64,000 nucleotides of DNA from Opitutaceae bacterium (GTDB lineage Bacteria > Verrucomicrobiota > Verrucomicrobiia > Opitutales > Opitutaceae): positions 1-64,000 of the forward strand of contig JANQSC010000051.1 in NCBI GenBank assembly GCA_028284235.1, read 5' to 3'. The position numbers and the translations under genes were made by a program. Positions 7,558 through 15,753 of the stretch are shown here, one piece after another. The notes under the pieces were generated by a model that was not told where the DNA came from, searched no databases, and worked only from the letters and a program-made list of their open reading frames with translations. Within the stretch, counting starts at the first letter, position 1, and every line of letters starts with the position of its first letter.

Positions 7558-8808
7558 CTATGAGGCGTTTCGTCTCAGAGTGACCACGCATTCCAAGTGT
7601 TTGGTTTGGGGAAAAAGGTCGAAGGGTTGAACCTCCTCTACCTGGTAGCGCCCGTTCGCCAGTACTTTGAGGTCCCGCATTTGCGTCGATGGATTGCAGG
7701 AGACGTAGACGACGCGGGAGGGGCCGAATTCGATAAGCTGGTTGAGAAATTCCTCGCTCGCGCCTTTGCGTGGCGGGTCGATGACGACGGACGAGTCGGC
7801 CCCGGCGAACTCGATCTGATCGAATATCGACGCGGCGTCGCCTACAACGAAGCGAGCGTTTTCGATCTGGTTGGCGCGAGCGTTCTCGATCGCGTACTGT
7901 ACCGAGAATTCCGATACTTCGATGCCGACTGCGCTTTCGAATCGAAAGGCCGCGGTCAGGCAGAACAAGCCGCTGCCGCAGTAGGCGTCTACCAGGAAAC
8001 GGCTTCCGCTTTCGGCCGCTTTGCGTCCGACGTAGTCGGTGAACGATTCCAGGATGCTGGGGTTGTTCTGGAAAAACTCCCCGGCGGGGAATGAGAAGGA
8101 CAAGTCGCCGACTCGTTCGGAGATGATCGCTTTTGGATCGGTAGTGACTCCACGCTGGTGCTCGCGGACGAGCAAGGTGGCCCCTCTCTTGAATGGGGTT
8201 TTCGCATGCGCCCGGCGGGTGGACTCCCGGAGGTCGGCGAGCGTGGCGTTCATCGCTTCGGACACAAGGGGGCAACGTTCAATCTCGACGTAGCGGGAGC
8301 GGGAGCCTTGGCGGAGAAATCCTATCTGGATGGCCTGGCCTTTTTTGGGAGCGGGGAAATGGGGTGTGAGTTTTGACCGGTACCCGTATCCCTTGGGCGA
8401 AGGAACTGCGGGGAGCACCTCTTTTTCGATCCGGGCCATATGCCAGAGCAGCTCCTTTACCTGACGCGTCTTCCACTCGAGTTGGGACTTGTAGGAGAAG
8501 TGCTGATACTGGCAGCCGCCGCATTGCCCAAAGACGGGGCACGGAGGCTCGATACGATCGGGAGAGGGAACGAGGACGGAGACCAGATCCGCTTCGGAGA
8601 AGTTCTTGTCGTTGCGGTAGACGCGGACTCGGACGCGTTCGCCGGGTAGAGCGTAGCGGGTCATGACCACCCAGCCGTTGTGGCGTCCGAGACCCTGGCC
8701 CATGTTGGTGAGGGTTTCGATCTCGATCTCGATCTCTTCGTGATAGGCGTAGGGTTCGGGGCGAAATCCTCGCGGGACGCGGGTCTCGTTTGAATCGCTG
8801 CGGGTCAT
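7558..8808 (-). CDS. RNA (uracil-5-)-methyltransferase, TrmA/RlmD family
   Basis: The 416-residue protein methylates C5 of a uridine in rRNA or tRNA using SAM. An N-terminal TRAM-like domain (about 22-80) is followed by Fe-S cysteines Cys90, Cys96 and Cys99 in 'CPVFGQCGGCQYQHF', as in RlmD. The SAM-binding motif reads 'DAYCGSGLFCL', and the catalytic nucleophile is Cys371 in 'VYVSCNPSTQMRDL'. The Fe-S cluster points to the RlmD/RlmCD side of the family, but TrmA-type specificity cannot be excluded. ATG at 8808 is chosen; a start at 8916 would add a non-conserved leader reaching the divergent sufE start. Confidence 0.88.
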   Translation of the reverse strand: MTRSDSNETRVPRGFRPEPYAYHEEIEIEIETLTNMGQGLGRHNGWVVMTRYALPGERVRVRVYRNDKNFSEADLVSVLVPSPDRIEPPCPVFGQCGGCQYQHFSYKSQLEWKTRQVKELLWHMARIEKEVLPAVPSPKGYGYRSKLTPHFPAPKKGQAIQIGFLRQGSRSRYVEIERCPLVSEAMNATLADLRESTRRAHAKTPFKRGATLLVREHQRGVTTDPKAIISERVGDLSFSFPAGEFFQNNPSILESFTDYVGRKAAESGSRFLVDAYCGSGLFCLTAAFRFESAVGIEVSEFSVQYAIENARANQIENARFVVGDAASIFDQIEFAGADSSVVIDPPRKGASEEFLNQLIEFGPSRVVYVSCNPSTQMRDLKVLANGRYQVEEVQPFDLFPQTKHLECVVTLRRNAS

Positions 8809-8918
8809 GTGTGGGAACGAAGGAGGGAAGGACGGGTTATGGCAAGATTTCTGATTTTCGATTTGAGAGGTCGGAATTGACTTCGGCGGACTGGCGCTGT
8901 TCGAGTGGGGACGCAATT

Positions 8919-9338
8919 ATGAGCATCGAGGAAAAACGGGACCGCATCGTGGAGGAGCTAATGCCTTTCGAGGATCACTTCGAGCGATTCGCCTACATCA
9001 TCGACCGGGCGAAGGGGCATCCGCCATTAGCGGAGGAGTACAAGATCGACGCGTTTCTGATCGAAGGCTGTCTTTCGCAGCTGTGGATTTTTCCGGAATT
9101 CAAGGAGGGCAAGTGCGTCTTCCACACGGATTCCGACGCGGCGATCACGAAAGGGACTGCGGCGTTGCTGTGCGAATTGTACAGCGACGAAACCCCCGAG
9201 GACGTCATCGGTCTCGAGCCGGACTTCCTGGCGGAGGTGGGCATAACGCAGCACTTGTCTCCGAATCGCCGTAATGGTCTGACCAATGTGCGCAAGCGGA
9301 TCAAGGCCTACGCGGAGCTCTGTCTCGAGAATGGATGA
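8919..9338 (+). CDS. sufE: SufE-type cysteine desulfuration protein
   Basis: The 139-residue protein fits SufE, which accepts persulfide sulfur from the cysteine desulfurase SufS and passes it to the Fe-S scaffold. The acceptor Cys51 sits in 'EGCLSQLWI', the counterpart of the family GCQSQVW motif, and the C-terminal 'QHLSPNRRNGLTNVRKRI' matches the conserved LTPSRSNGL block. ATG at 8919 starts the family-like sequence. No sufS or sufBCD genes are adjacent, so it is an orphan suf gene. It is convergent with the nitroreductase gene, with a short degenerate tandem repeat in between. Confidence 0.9.
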   Translation: MSIEEKRDRIVEELMPFEDHFERFAYIIDRAKGHPPLAEEYKIDAFLIEGCLSQLWIFPEFKEGKCVFHTDSDAAITKGTAALLCELYSDETPEDVIGLEPDFLAEVGITQHLSPNRRNGLTNVRKRIKAYAELCLENG

Positions 9339-9364
9339 GGGAGTCGGCCGCTGATCATAGGGCG

Positions 9365-9400
9365 TATAGGACCTATAAGACTTTTAGGACTTATTGGGGC
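9365..9400. repeat. Degenerate 9-bp tandem repeat between convergent genes
   Basis: Three to four 9-base units can be read in register: TATAGGACC, TATAAGACT, TTTAGGACT and a weaker TATTGGGGC. The unit pattern is TATARGACY. The repeat lies between the stop of sufE and the stop of the nitroreductase gene and overlaps the latter by a few bases (9391-9393). Function unknown; replication slippage is the simplest origin. Confidence 0.6.
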
Positions 9401-9963
9401 GAGAGACTCAGCTCGGAGACGATGTCCTCCAAGTTTGGGCGCGGGCGTTCTTTGGGAACTTCGCTTTCGGTGCCGATGTAGAGGAAGCCGATGATGTCTT
9501 CTCCCACGGGGATCCCGAGATAGGTTTTCACTTTGTCGTTGTAGGCGAACCATTCGGTCAGCCACTGGCTGCGGTAGCCGAGCGCGCTGGCGGCGATTAT
9601 GATATTCTGGCAGACAGCGGCGCCGGAGAGGATTTGCTCGCTCCGCGGCGCTTTGGTCGAGGGAGTGTGGGAGGATACGATGAGAAGGAGGGGAGCGGTT
9701 TTCGGTTCCTTGGTCAGTGTCTTCTCAAGGCTGGCGGGGTCGCCTTCGTGCAACTCCGGCAGTTTGGCGTGGAGGGTGTCTTGGTTGGTCCGGTCGGCAA
9801 TTTGGATACGCCACGGGACGAGACCCTTGTGGTCGGGCACGCGCGCGCCGCAGGCGAGAATCGTTTTCAATTCTTCTTCGCTGGGCCCGGGTGGGACGAG
9901 TTTGCAAGCGAGTTGGGAACGTCGGCGGAGCAGAAGATCGATGGTTTCGGGCTGGCGGCTCAT
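9391..9963 (-). CDS. Nitroreductase family protein (YdjA-like)
   Basis: A 190-residue FMN-dependent nitroreductase-fold protein. The N-terminal 'LLLRRRSQLACKLVPPGPS' and the following 'ARVPDHKGLVPWRIQIA' (about 39-55) match the small YdjA subgroup, which typically has RRS...L and RAPDH...PW blocks; C-terminal 'IPVGEDIIGFLYIGT' fits the family's dimer-interface strand. Such proteins use NAD(P)H to reduce nitro compounds or related substrates; the natural substrate of YdjA-type enzymes is unclear. It is transcribed divergently from the deaminase gene, with 116 bases between start codons. Confidence 0.87.
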   Translation of the reverse strand: MSRQPETIDLLLRRRSQLACKLVPPGPSEEELKTILACGARVPDHKGLVPWRIQIADRTNQDTLHAKLPELHEGDPASLEKTLTKEPKTAPLLLIVSSHTPSTKAPRSEQILSGAAVCQNIIIAASALGYRSQWLTEWFAYNDKVKTYLGIPVGEDIIGFLYIGTESEVPKERPRPNLEDIVSELSLSPQ

Positions 9964-10079
9964 GGGGACAATGGTGGTATCGCCTTGGAGGAGGATGGCT
10001 ACAAAAATCGGCGGCGATTCGATTGGAAAGGGCGGGCTTGCGCTTGTGGATGCGATTGCTACGTTGCTCGGTTAGCAGA

Positions 10080-10538
10080 ATGGAGCAGCGCGAACGAGAT
10101 GAACAGTTTATGCGGCTGGCGATTGCGGAGGCATTGGCGGCGGACCCAAATCTGACTCGCCCGAATCCACGTGTGGGCTCGGTGATCGTGGAGAACGGGC
10201 AAGTCGTTGCCACGGGCCGATTTGAGAGGGATGGCGAACCTCACGCGGAGCGCCGCGCGCTCGCCGCGTTGGGGAGGAGCCCCGCTCCGAACGCGACGCT
10301 TTACGTGACTTTGGAGCCTTGTTCGACGCAGGGGCGCACCGGAGCGTGCACGGAGGCCATCATGGAGTCGGGGCTAAAGCGCGTCGTAGTGGGGGCGTTG
10401 GACCCCACGCCGGCTCATCGAGGAAATGGACTCAAGGTGTTGGGCGACGCGGGCGTCGACGTGTTGTCAGGCGTTTTGTTGTCGGAGTGCGAGGCGATCA
10501 ACCCGGAATTCGCCGGTCATGAGACGGGGGCGGTTTGA
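10080..10538 (+). CDS. RibD-type pyrimidine deaminase domain protein (no reductase)
   Basis: The 152-residue protein matches only the N-terminal zinc deaminase half of RibD, which converts diaminohydroxyphosphoribosylaminopyrimidine to its deaminated form in riboflavin synthesis. Zinc and catalytic residues are His55 and Glu57 in 'EPHAERRAL' and Cys81/Cys90 in '[13 protein letters not shown]'. RibD-specific context is also present: '[12 protein letters not shown]' (26-37) and the end of the domain 'ECEAINPEF'. A full RibD has about 360 residues with a C-terminal reductase; here the stop at 10538 is followed four bases later by yidD. Either the reductase is encoded elsewhere or the protein has another deaminase role. 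ATG at 10080 starts the conserved sequence. Confidence 0.85.
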   Translation: MEQRERDEQFMRLAIAEALAADPNLTRPNPRVGSVIVENGQVVATGRFERDGEPHAERRALAALGRSPAPNATLYVTLEPCSTQGRTGACTEAIMESGLKRVVVGALDPTPAHRGNGLKVLGDAGVDVLSGVLLSECEAINPEFAGHETGAV

Positions 10539-10542
10539 GGTC

Positions 10543-10854
10543 GTGAGTATCTTCCGGTTGATAAAGCGCTGCGTGGCGGGGGTAGCGATTTTGTTGATTC
10601 GTTTTTATCAGATTTTCTTGTCGCCTATTAAATACGCGTTGCTGGGCCCCAACTCGGGCTGCCGCTACCAGCCGACCTGCTCTCATTACGCACTTCAGTG
10701 TTTTCGCGAGCTGCCATTGGGCAAGGCGTTTTACTACACCTCGCGTCGCATCCTGAGTTGCCATCCGTGGGGAGGGTCGGGCTACGATCCGGTGCCGAAG
10801 CAGGAAAACTGCAGTTGCTCGGCGACGGGAGAGAATCGGCTGGATGGCGACTAG
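10543..10854 (+). CDS. yidD: Membrane protein insertion efficiency factor
   Basis: YidD is a small inner-membrane-associated protein that assists YidC-mediated insertion of membrane proteins. The 103-residue product shows the family hallmarks: an amphipathic or hydrophobic N-terminus ending '[11 protein letters not shown]', then '[11 protein letters not shown]' and '[13 protein letters not shown]'. GTG at 10543 is used; an in-frame ATG at 10519 would overlap the deaminase gene and is a possible alternative. YidD usually sits between rnpA and yidC; here it follows a deaminase gene, so the classic rpmH-rnpA-yidD-yidC cluster is broken up. Hairpin element A begins nine bases after the stop. Confidence 0.92.
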   Translation: MSIFRLIKRCVAGVAILLIRFYQIFLSPIKYALLGPNSGCRYQPTCSHYALQCFRELPLGKAFYYTSRRILSCHPWGGSGYDPVPKQENCSCSATGENRLDGD

Positions 10855-10862
10855 CGGCCGCT

Positions 10863-11142
10863 AGAGAGTGCCTAATAAGTCAGAATATGCATCGTTGCCC
10901 TTCAGATGGGCCTGCCGCAAGGCGGGTGCATTGCGGGGTATCCATGGAATGGCTATCCCCAATGCGCGCAACGCCGCGCCAGGCCCATCTGAAGGGCAAC
11001 CCTCCGGGCAGCGTTCTTTTTCACCTTTGGCAGCGTTGCGATCGAGGGCCAAGGCCCTACGGGCATTGGCACCTCGCCCTCGCCTCGACAAAGACGAAAA
11101 ATCCCAGCTGCGATGCATATTCTGACTTATTAGACACTCTCT
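10863..11142. repeat. Hairpin element A (MITE-like), with nested hairpin
   Basis: This 280-bp element is bounded by 32-base inverted repeats (10863-10894 and 11111-11142) that match at 31 of 32 positions; the left end begins AGAGAGTGCCTAATAAGTCA. Its right two thirds align closely with element B (36209-36390). Relative to B it has about 98 extra bases, a nested hairpin with perfect 21-base arms at 10894-10914 and 10980-11000. It fills the whole gap between convergent yidD and the flippase gene, and its right end overlaps the flippase stop codon (TTA on the plus strand, 11142-11144). If the transposition unit is GAGAGTG...CACTCTC, the flanking triplets are CTA and TTA. No protein-coding content is supported. 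Confidence 0.85.
10894..11000. repeat. Nested perfect inverted repeat inside hairpin element A
   Basis: Arms at 10894-10914 and 10980-11000 are exact reverse complements over 21 bases (core CCCTTCAGATGGGC). The interior holds a further imperfect palindrome, GCATTGCGGGGTA against TATCCCCAATGC. Element B has one copy of the arm sequence here and no such insert. Confidence 0.85.
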
Positions 11143-12158
11143 TAGGGACGGGCAGGAGTATTGGCTGGTTTGGGTGAAAGGAGGTCGACGATTTTGAAGA
11201 GTCCCGCCACTAGGACGAGATAGAGGATTACTAGCGTGTGCATGAGGAACCCTGTGGCCACTCCCGTTTGGATAGGTATGCCCGTGAGGTAGAATCCGGC
11301 GCTCCATCCGGCTTCGAGGGTCCCGATGCTGCCGAGAGAATTAACGGGTAGCAGCTGCGTGAGGCTGGCGAACGTGGATCCGACAAGGGTTTGCCAATAC
11401 GCGACGTCGTGGTTCGCGAAGTGAAGAAAAGCGTGGAAAAATGCGAGAAGCGTGATCCAAATCAGACATGAAAAACTGAATACAACAGCATGTTTCAATG
11501 GAGACCAATTGGATCTGAGCTCTTTCTGAACTTCGGCAGCGAATGCCCGGATCTTGTAGCTCAGGGCGGCAATGCGCCCAGGGCTGGCTTGGGATTGATC
11601 CGGAGCTTCCAATTTGAATCGATAGACGAAACCATACCATAAGAGGCAGACAAGCAGCAGGACTCCGCCAATCGCCGTTGCGGTCAGGTATTTGTTCAAG
11701 TCGCTTCCAATCTGATTCTGTATAAGCAGCGCAATCGCGACTAGTCCGAATAACATCAATACTATGAGATCAAATAGTCGTAGGACCAGGAGCATAGCAA
11801 CGCTTTGCGTAATTGGAACCTGGTTACGTTGTTTCAGCAGCAAGGGCAGTGAAATCTCTCCCAATCGGGCGGGCACAATGTGATTTAGAAACTGGTGTAT
11901 AACGGACGCGTATGAAATTTGGGGGAAAGAGGGGGCGGAGCCGCTCGAAAACGACAGGCGGATGCGGACTATTCGCAGGATCATAGCCCCCGAGTAGACG
12001 CCCGCGAGGCTGGCAATCTCCGCAATTGAGAGTTCTTTCAAGAGGGAGCTTAGAATGGCAGGATCGACGAATGCGTACAGCAGACCGACTACCGCGATGG
12101 TGGATACGGCGACTACCAGCCATTGGTTGCCTCTCTTTCTGGGCGTCTTGCTGATCAC
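11142..12158 (-). CDS. Flippase-like membrane protein (LPG synthase TM family)
   Basis: A 338-residue multi-spanning membrane protein with 7-8 predicted helices, of the UPF0104/AglD-C-terminal type (lysylphosphatidylglycerol synthase transmembrane family). The family block 'IVPARLGEISLPLLLKQRN' is present. Members are linked to flipping or handling lipid-linked amino acids or sugars. GTG at 12158 is preferred because it overlaps the TAG stop of the upstream methyltransferase (TAGTG), an arrangement that favours coupled translation; a TTG 30 bases upstream is the alternative. It is the last gene of an operon for lipid-linked sugar transfer. Its TAA stop abuts hairpin element A. Confidence 0.85.
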   Translation of the reverse strand: MISKTPRKRGNQWLVVAVSTIAVVGLLYAFVDPAILSSLLKELSIAEIASLAGVYSGAMILRIVRIRLSFSSGSAPSFPQISYASVIHQFLNHIVPARLGEISLPLLLKQRNQVPITQSVAMLLVLRLFDLIVLMLFGLVAIALLIQNQIGSDLNKYLTATAIGGVLLLVCLLWYGFVYRFKLEAPDQSQASPGRIAALSYKIRAFAAEVQKELRSNWSPLKHAVVFSFSCLIWITLLAFFHAFLHFANHDVAYWQTLVGSTFASLTQLLPVNSLGSIGTLEAGWSAGFYLTGIPIQTGVATGFLMHTLVILYLVLVAGLFKIVDLLSPKPANTPARP

Positions 12159-12781
12159 TATTTTGGTCTGGCGACGACAATTGTCCAAGGCAGGGGAGTC
12201 GCCACGGCTGCAACGTCGAACCTGGACTCGATAAATCGAACAAACGACCGGGCGTTCCAGTGGTTCAAATGACCCGGCGAGTTGCCAAAGTCGCGCATGT
12301 ACTTTCCGGCGCAGAAGTTCAAACTTCGGAATAGCAGTGCATTTGGAACGCTAAACAGGGCGGTTTTCCGGCAGGACATCGCTATCCGCTCAAGTCCCAG
12401 TTCTGGATTGTCGAGGTGTTCGAGCACTTCGCACGCTGAAACGAAATCGCTTCGCTCTTCTTTCCCGATTTCATAGATGTTCTTCTGCACAAACGGGATG
12501 CCGGGGGAGCAGGCTCTGGCCTCTTTTAGAATTCCCTCGGAGAAATCGTATCCGACTATTCGCGTAAACCCGGCGTTTTTAAGAAGGCGGGTGGTCACCC
12601 CTTCTCCGCAGCCGACATCGATAGCGGTTTGATCTCCCGAGGCGTAGGGTTTCACGATGTCGGTCAGCGTTTTCAGAAACCGATTCACGAGGTATCGTTG
12701 AATCGGGTTCCTGCTTTGGTATTTATTCCAGGTCCCCGCGGGGATTCCGTCCTCGGTGAGGTTGTTCGGTTCCATCGCCAT
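12158..12781 (-). CDS. Class I SAM-dependent methyltransferase
   Basis: The 207-residue protein has the Rossmann-fold methyltransferase motifs: motif I 'AIDVGCGEGVTTRLL' (about 53-67), the acidic residue after strand 2 in 'VGYDFSEG' and motif post-I 'SACEVLEHLDNPELGLERI', typical of Methyltransf_11-type enzymes. The substrate is probably a lipid or sugar, from its place in an operon of glycosyltransferases and a flippase-like protein; this is inference. ATG at 12781 (or the one two codons later) begins seven bases after the tail of the broken GT2 gene. Its stop overlaps the flippase start by one base. Confidence 0.87.
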   Translation of the reverse strand: MAMEPNNLTEDGIPAGTWNKYQSRNPIQRYLVNRFLKTLTDIVKPYASGDQTAIDVGCGEGVTTRLLKNAGFTRIVGYDFSEGILKEARACSPGIPFVQKNIYEIGKEERSDFVSACEVLEHLDNPELGLERIAMSCRKTALFSVPNALLFRSLNFCAGKYMRDFGNSPGHLNHWNARSFVRFIESRFDVAAVATPLPWTIVVARPK

Positions 12782-12785
12782 TAAG

Positions 12786-13362
12786 TCAGTCGTTGAAATT
12801 GAGAGACTCGACTATCCAGCCAGATTGATCGTCCGGGGCAATTTTTCGATTGATTATATCTGCGAGAATTCCGAGCGAAATTAGGTTCATCGAGAATGAG
12901 GCAGAGGATGCCGAAAAAAAAAAACAAAGGCCGATTACCGATGGGCCCCGCTCCGGCGAACCAAAGGGCGCTGAGGTAGCTGAGAATGATGACGCCGATG
13001 GACCCCGTGCACAAGCCGATCCCTCCGAAAAGATGGGCAGGTCGCTTCAAGTTCGCGTCGAGTGTACGCACGATGGCGCCGCTCGCGGCATTGAAGCTAG
13101 TCTGCAGCGCTGCGGCCTTTCCGAAATTGCGGCGAAATCGCGAGCCTCTTAGGATGGATGGCATTGATTTTTGAATACGTCTTATCTCGTCCCAGGAGTC
13201 GTCGGTAGATCCGTCGTCTACAAGGATAGTCTCGTAGGCGGATTGGGCGTAGTCCGGGACACTGCGCGCGATCGACTGCGCCAGGGAATCCAGACTTTCA
13301 GATTCGTTGAACACGGGAATAACGAAGCTAAGGTCGAGCGTGTTTTGGCCTGTTTTCGTCAT
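12786..13362 (-). pseudogene. Broken GT2 polyprenyl-phosphate glycosyltransferase
   Basis: The first 110 or so codons encode a good GT2 catalytic start like DPM1/ArnC enzymes, which load a sugar on polyprenyl phosphate: 'LSFVIPVFNESESLDSL', 'ETILVDDGSTDDSW', 'RFRRNFGKAAALQTSFNAA', 'RTLDA'. After that the sequence jumps in frame to 'KRPAHLFGGIGLCTGS', the start of the C-terminal membrane part of the same family, so about 120-130 codons (the rest of the catalytic domain) are missing around 13045-13057. Near 12885-12893 the frame then shifts by one: the correct ending 'LISLGILADIINRKIAPD' is readable in the neighbouring frame up to a TGA at 12786-12788, while the open frame continues into unrelated residues to 12781. 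An 11-base T run lies just upstream of the shift. Catalytically dead as encoded. Confidence 0.85.
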
Positions 13363-13379
13363 CGTATTGGGAACATTCC

Positions 13380-15629
13380 CTAGTTATGGACATTGAGGCG
13401 GGTCAGCGCGAACCCTAACTTCCGAGAGTCGTCTCCTATGCCAAGTTCCTGCGGGGACTTGGGATTGTCAATTTGGAAGGTGATTTTGAGGTCTTTGCTC
13501 GCGTCAATGGCGGATCGGGGGATCGTGAATTCGTAGTCTTTGAAACCCCCTTCGTTTATGTCTATGCGAGCGATGGGCGTTCCATTCGCCAGGATGGAGA
13601 GCGTGGTGCTAGGGTGCGATTCTTCGTCGTGCAGTGTTCGCCCATTGAATTCAAGTCGGAGGTCGCTCGCGATTGGCTCGGCCAGAGGAAGGTTGATGTC
13701 CGCTTCCGCGCCGTCTGTCCAGACGCCCCAATCTTCAGGGTCCGACCATCCGTTACCCACGAATTCCAGGTTCAGCATTTCGCTCGTGGTTTCCAACGTT
13801 TTCCCGAGGGAGTAGAGCGAACTCCCGATCTGCATAGACGAGATCGCGAAACTCAGGCATCTAAAATCGTCGGAAGGCCCAACGTCTGCGGGAACGGTAC
13901 ACCCATTTGGAGTTTCGAAACGGATACGCGTCCATTCTCGAGTCAGCGGCAACGGAATACGCAGCGCCTCCTCTTCAGTACCGATGGTCGAGCTCCAAAC
14001 CGGTTCGTCGGACTCGTCCAGAAAGATCCGCAGCTCTCGTTCGATTCCCAATCCGGATCGAATTCGCAAACGCAGGTCCGACTCTCCTCTGGCGTTTTGC
14101 CTCGCCCAGCCGCCGAATTCCTCGGAGGTCCAGAACCCGCCCCAGATTCCCCAGCCGTACCTTCCAAAATCGAGGTGGGCGCTGTGGTTGCGGATTCGAT
14201 ACACGTGCAGTTTGACCTGGTGGTGTTTGAAATACACCGACGCGGGCCGTTCGTAAATCCTAAGATCATCGTAGGATTTGCCCAGCAACGGCCCGTATCT
14301 TATATAGACGTGGTCGTCGGCATAAGCAGCGGGAGACCAGCCCTCGGGTTCGTCCACGACTATTCTGTAGTCAGCGGGTAAATAGTGCCACAAGTGAGCG
14401 GTTGAGAGACCTGCGACGATCGTTGTATTCGAAGGGTCGAAGTTTTTCTCGATGTATTCCGCCGCCAATACGGGGGGAGGTGTGCTTTCGTGCAGTTCGC
14501 TCGCGCGATTGTAGGTTCCGACTCCACCCGCGAGAATAACTGTAGAAACGATGGCTCGCCCCGCAATATTGACCCATCCGGAAGGATAGAAGGTCAAGAA
14601 CAGCCCGGGGGACAGCGCCAACAGAAACGCGATGGGTAGAACGGAGGGAATCAGGACGCGTTTGAAGTCGAGCGGATGGAACCAAAGTGTGGTTGCGATG
14701 CCTACGCCGAGCGCCAATACGGCTGCAGTCGAAATACCCGTAAGGTTGGGGGGAAAAGCAATTCGGCTTCGCTTCCAGACCAGCAGGACGAGGCCTATGG
14801 CAGAAAGAGCGAGGATCGAATAAAACACGTCCGCCCAATCGCGGATTGCGAGTTGGTAGTATTCAAGGAAATTGGACAGGTCGAACTTGGCCCTGTAGAT
14901 GCTGTGGTCGGAATACTGTTTGCTGATAGCCCCGAAGTAGGCGCCGACTCCTCCCATGCTTACACTGACAGGAACAAGCCATGCAAGTGTGCCGCAGATT
15001 CCCGATATCGCGGTAGCCTTGCGCGCTTGCTGTGACGGCATTTTCGTAGCGAATAAGAGCGCGGTTAGAGTGAAGACGAATATCCATTGAGGGCGCACTC
15101 CGACGCCCCAACCCATCAGAAATCCTCCGACTAGGAGCCAGATCCATCGACTCGATTGAGGCTTTGAGGGGAGCGGTCGAACACCGTTTGTTAAGCAGAT
15201 TACCGAGATCAAGAAGAACGGCAGGACAACGACGTCTGCCATCGCTACCGAGGCAGTGAGGGAGAATGCGGGGATACAGAAAAGAACCGCTGCCGTCAGC
15301 CAGCCGGTCAACGTATTGACGAGCATGGAGCCGAGTATGTAGGCGAGTCCGAGCGCGAGCGCCCCTGAAACGACGCTGCAAAGCGTGAGCGCGGTTTCGG
15401 GTTCCCCCGTAATGGCGTAAAACAGCCGGGCTGTGTAGACATAGGCCACATACCCCGGGGGGTGTGGCTGGTGATTAGCGATGTCGAGCTCGTCGAGGGC
15501 TCGCGTGAACAGAACGCTGTCCCAGTCGTCGAGCCAAAGAGAGCGGTGCGAATAGAAAAACGATCCCGACGCGAGAAAAATCAGAGCGAAGGAGAAGATC
15601 CGACTGGAGGTGATGATGCGGAGATCCAA
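13380..15629 (-). CDS. GT39/ArnT-like membrane glycosyltransferase
   Basis: A 749-residue GT-C-fold enzyme. The first periplasmic loop has the catalytic acidic cluster 'LWLDDWDSVLFTRAL' (Asp34, Asp35, Asp37) followed by 'HQPHPPGYVAYVYTARLFY', the usual H-PPG-Y pattern of enzymes that use polyprenyl-phosphate sugars. About ten membrane helices extend to near residue 375; the last 370 residues are a soluble, beta-rich, periplasmic region without a recognised domain. It heads an operon with the broken GT2 gene (17 bases downstream), a methyltransferase and a flippase-like gene. Since the neighbouring GT2 would be the obvious donor-forming enzyme, this enzyme may depend on another donor synthase or be idle. 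Confidence 0.8.
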   Translation of the reverse strand: MDLRIITSSRIFSFALIFLASGSFFYSHRSLWLDDWDSVLFTRALDELDIANHQPHPPGYVAYVYTARLFYAITGEPETALTLCSVVSGALALGLAYILGSMLVNTLTGWLTAAVLFCIPAFSLTASVAMADVVVLPFFLISVICLTNGVRPLPSKPQSSRWIWLLVGGFLMGWGVGVRPQWIFVFTLTALLFATKMPSQQARKATAISGICGTLAWLVPVSVSMGGVGAYFGAISKQYSDHSIYRAKFDLSNFLEYYQLAIRDWADVFYSILALSAIGLVLLVWKRSRIAFPPNLTGISTAAVLALGVGIATTLWFHPLDFKRVLIPSVLPIAFLLALSPGLFLTFYPSGWVNIAGRAIVSTVILAGGVGTYNRASELHESTPPPVLAAEYIEKNFDPSNTTIVAGLSTAHLWHYLPADYRIVVDEPEGWSPAAYADDHVYIRYGPLLGKSYDDLRIYERPASVYFKHHQVKLHVYRIRNHSAHLDFGRYGWGIWGGFWTSEEFGGWARQNARGESDLRLRIRSGLGIERELRIFLDESDEPVWSSTIGTEEEALRIPLPLTREWTRIRFETPNGCTVPADVGPSDDFRCLSFAISSMQIGSSLYSLGKTLETTSEMLNLEFVGNGWSDPEDWGVWTDGAEADINLPLAEPIASDLRLEFNGRTLHDEESHPSTTLSILANGTPIARIDINEGGFKDYEFTIPRSAIDASKDLKITFQIDNPKSPQELGIGDDSRKLGFALTRLNVHN

Positions 15630-15753
15630 AATGGGCGGTGGAATGACGTTCTACACAGGATTCAGACGCTCAACAAATAGGGCGTGGCATGGCTCTGCCA
15701 AGCCAATAAGTCTCTTTGATGGACAACGCTCGCGAGCGCGTGTGTGTGGCTGC

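Noticed and set aside
15703..15713. CCAATAAGTCT, identical to 11 bases of the element B arm
   Set aside because: No inverted partner or further match to the element nearby. A decayed remnant is possible but cannot be supported.
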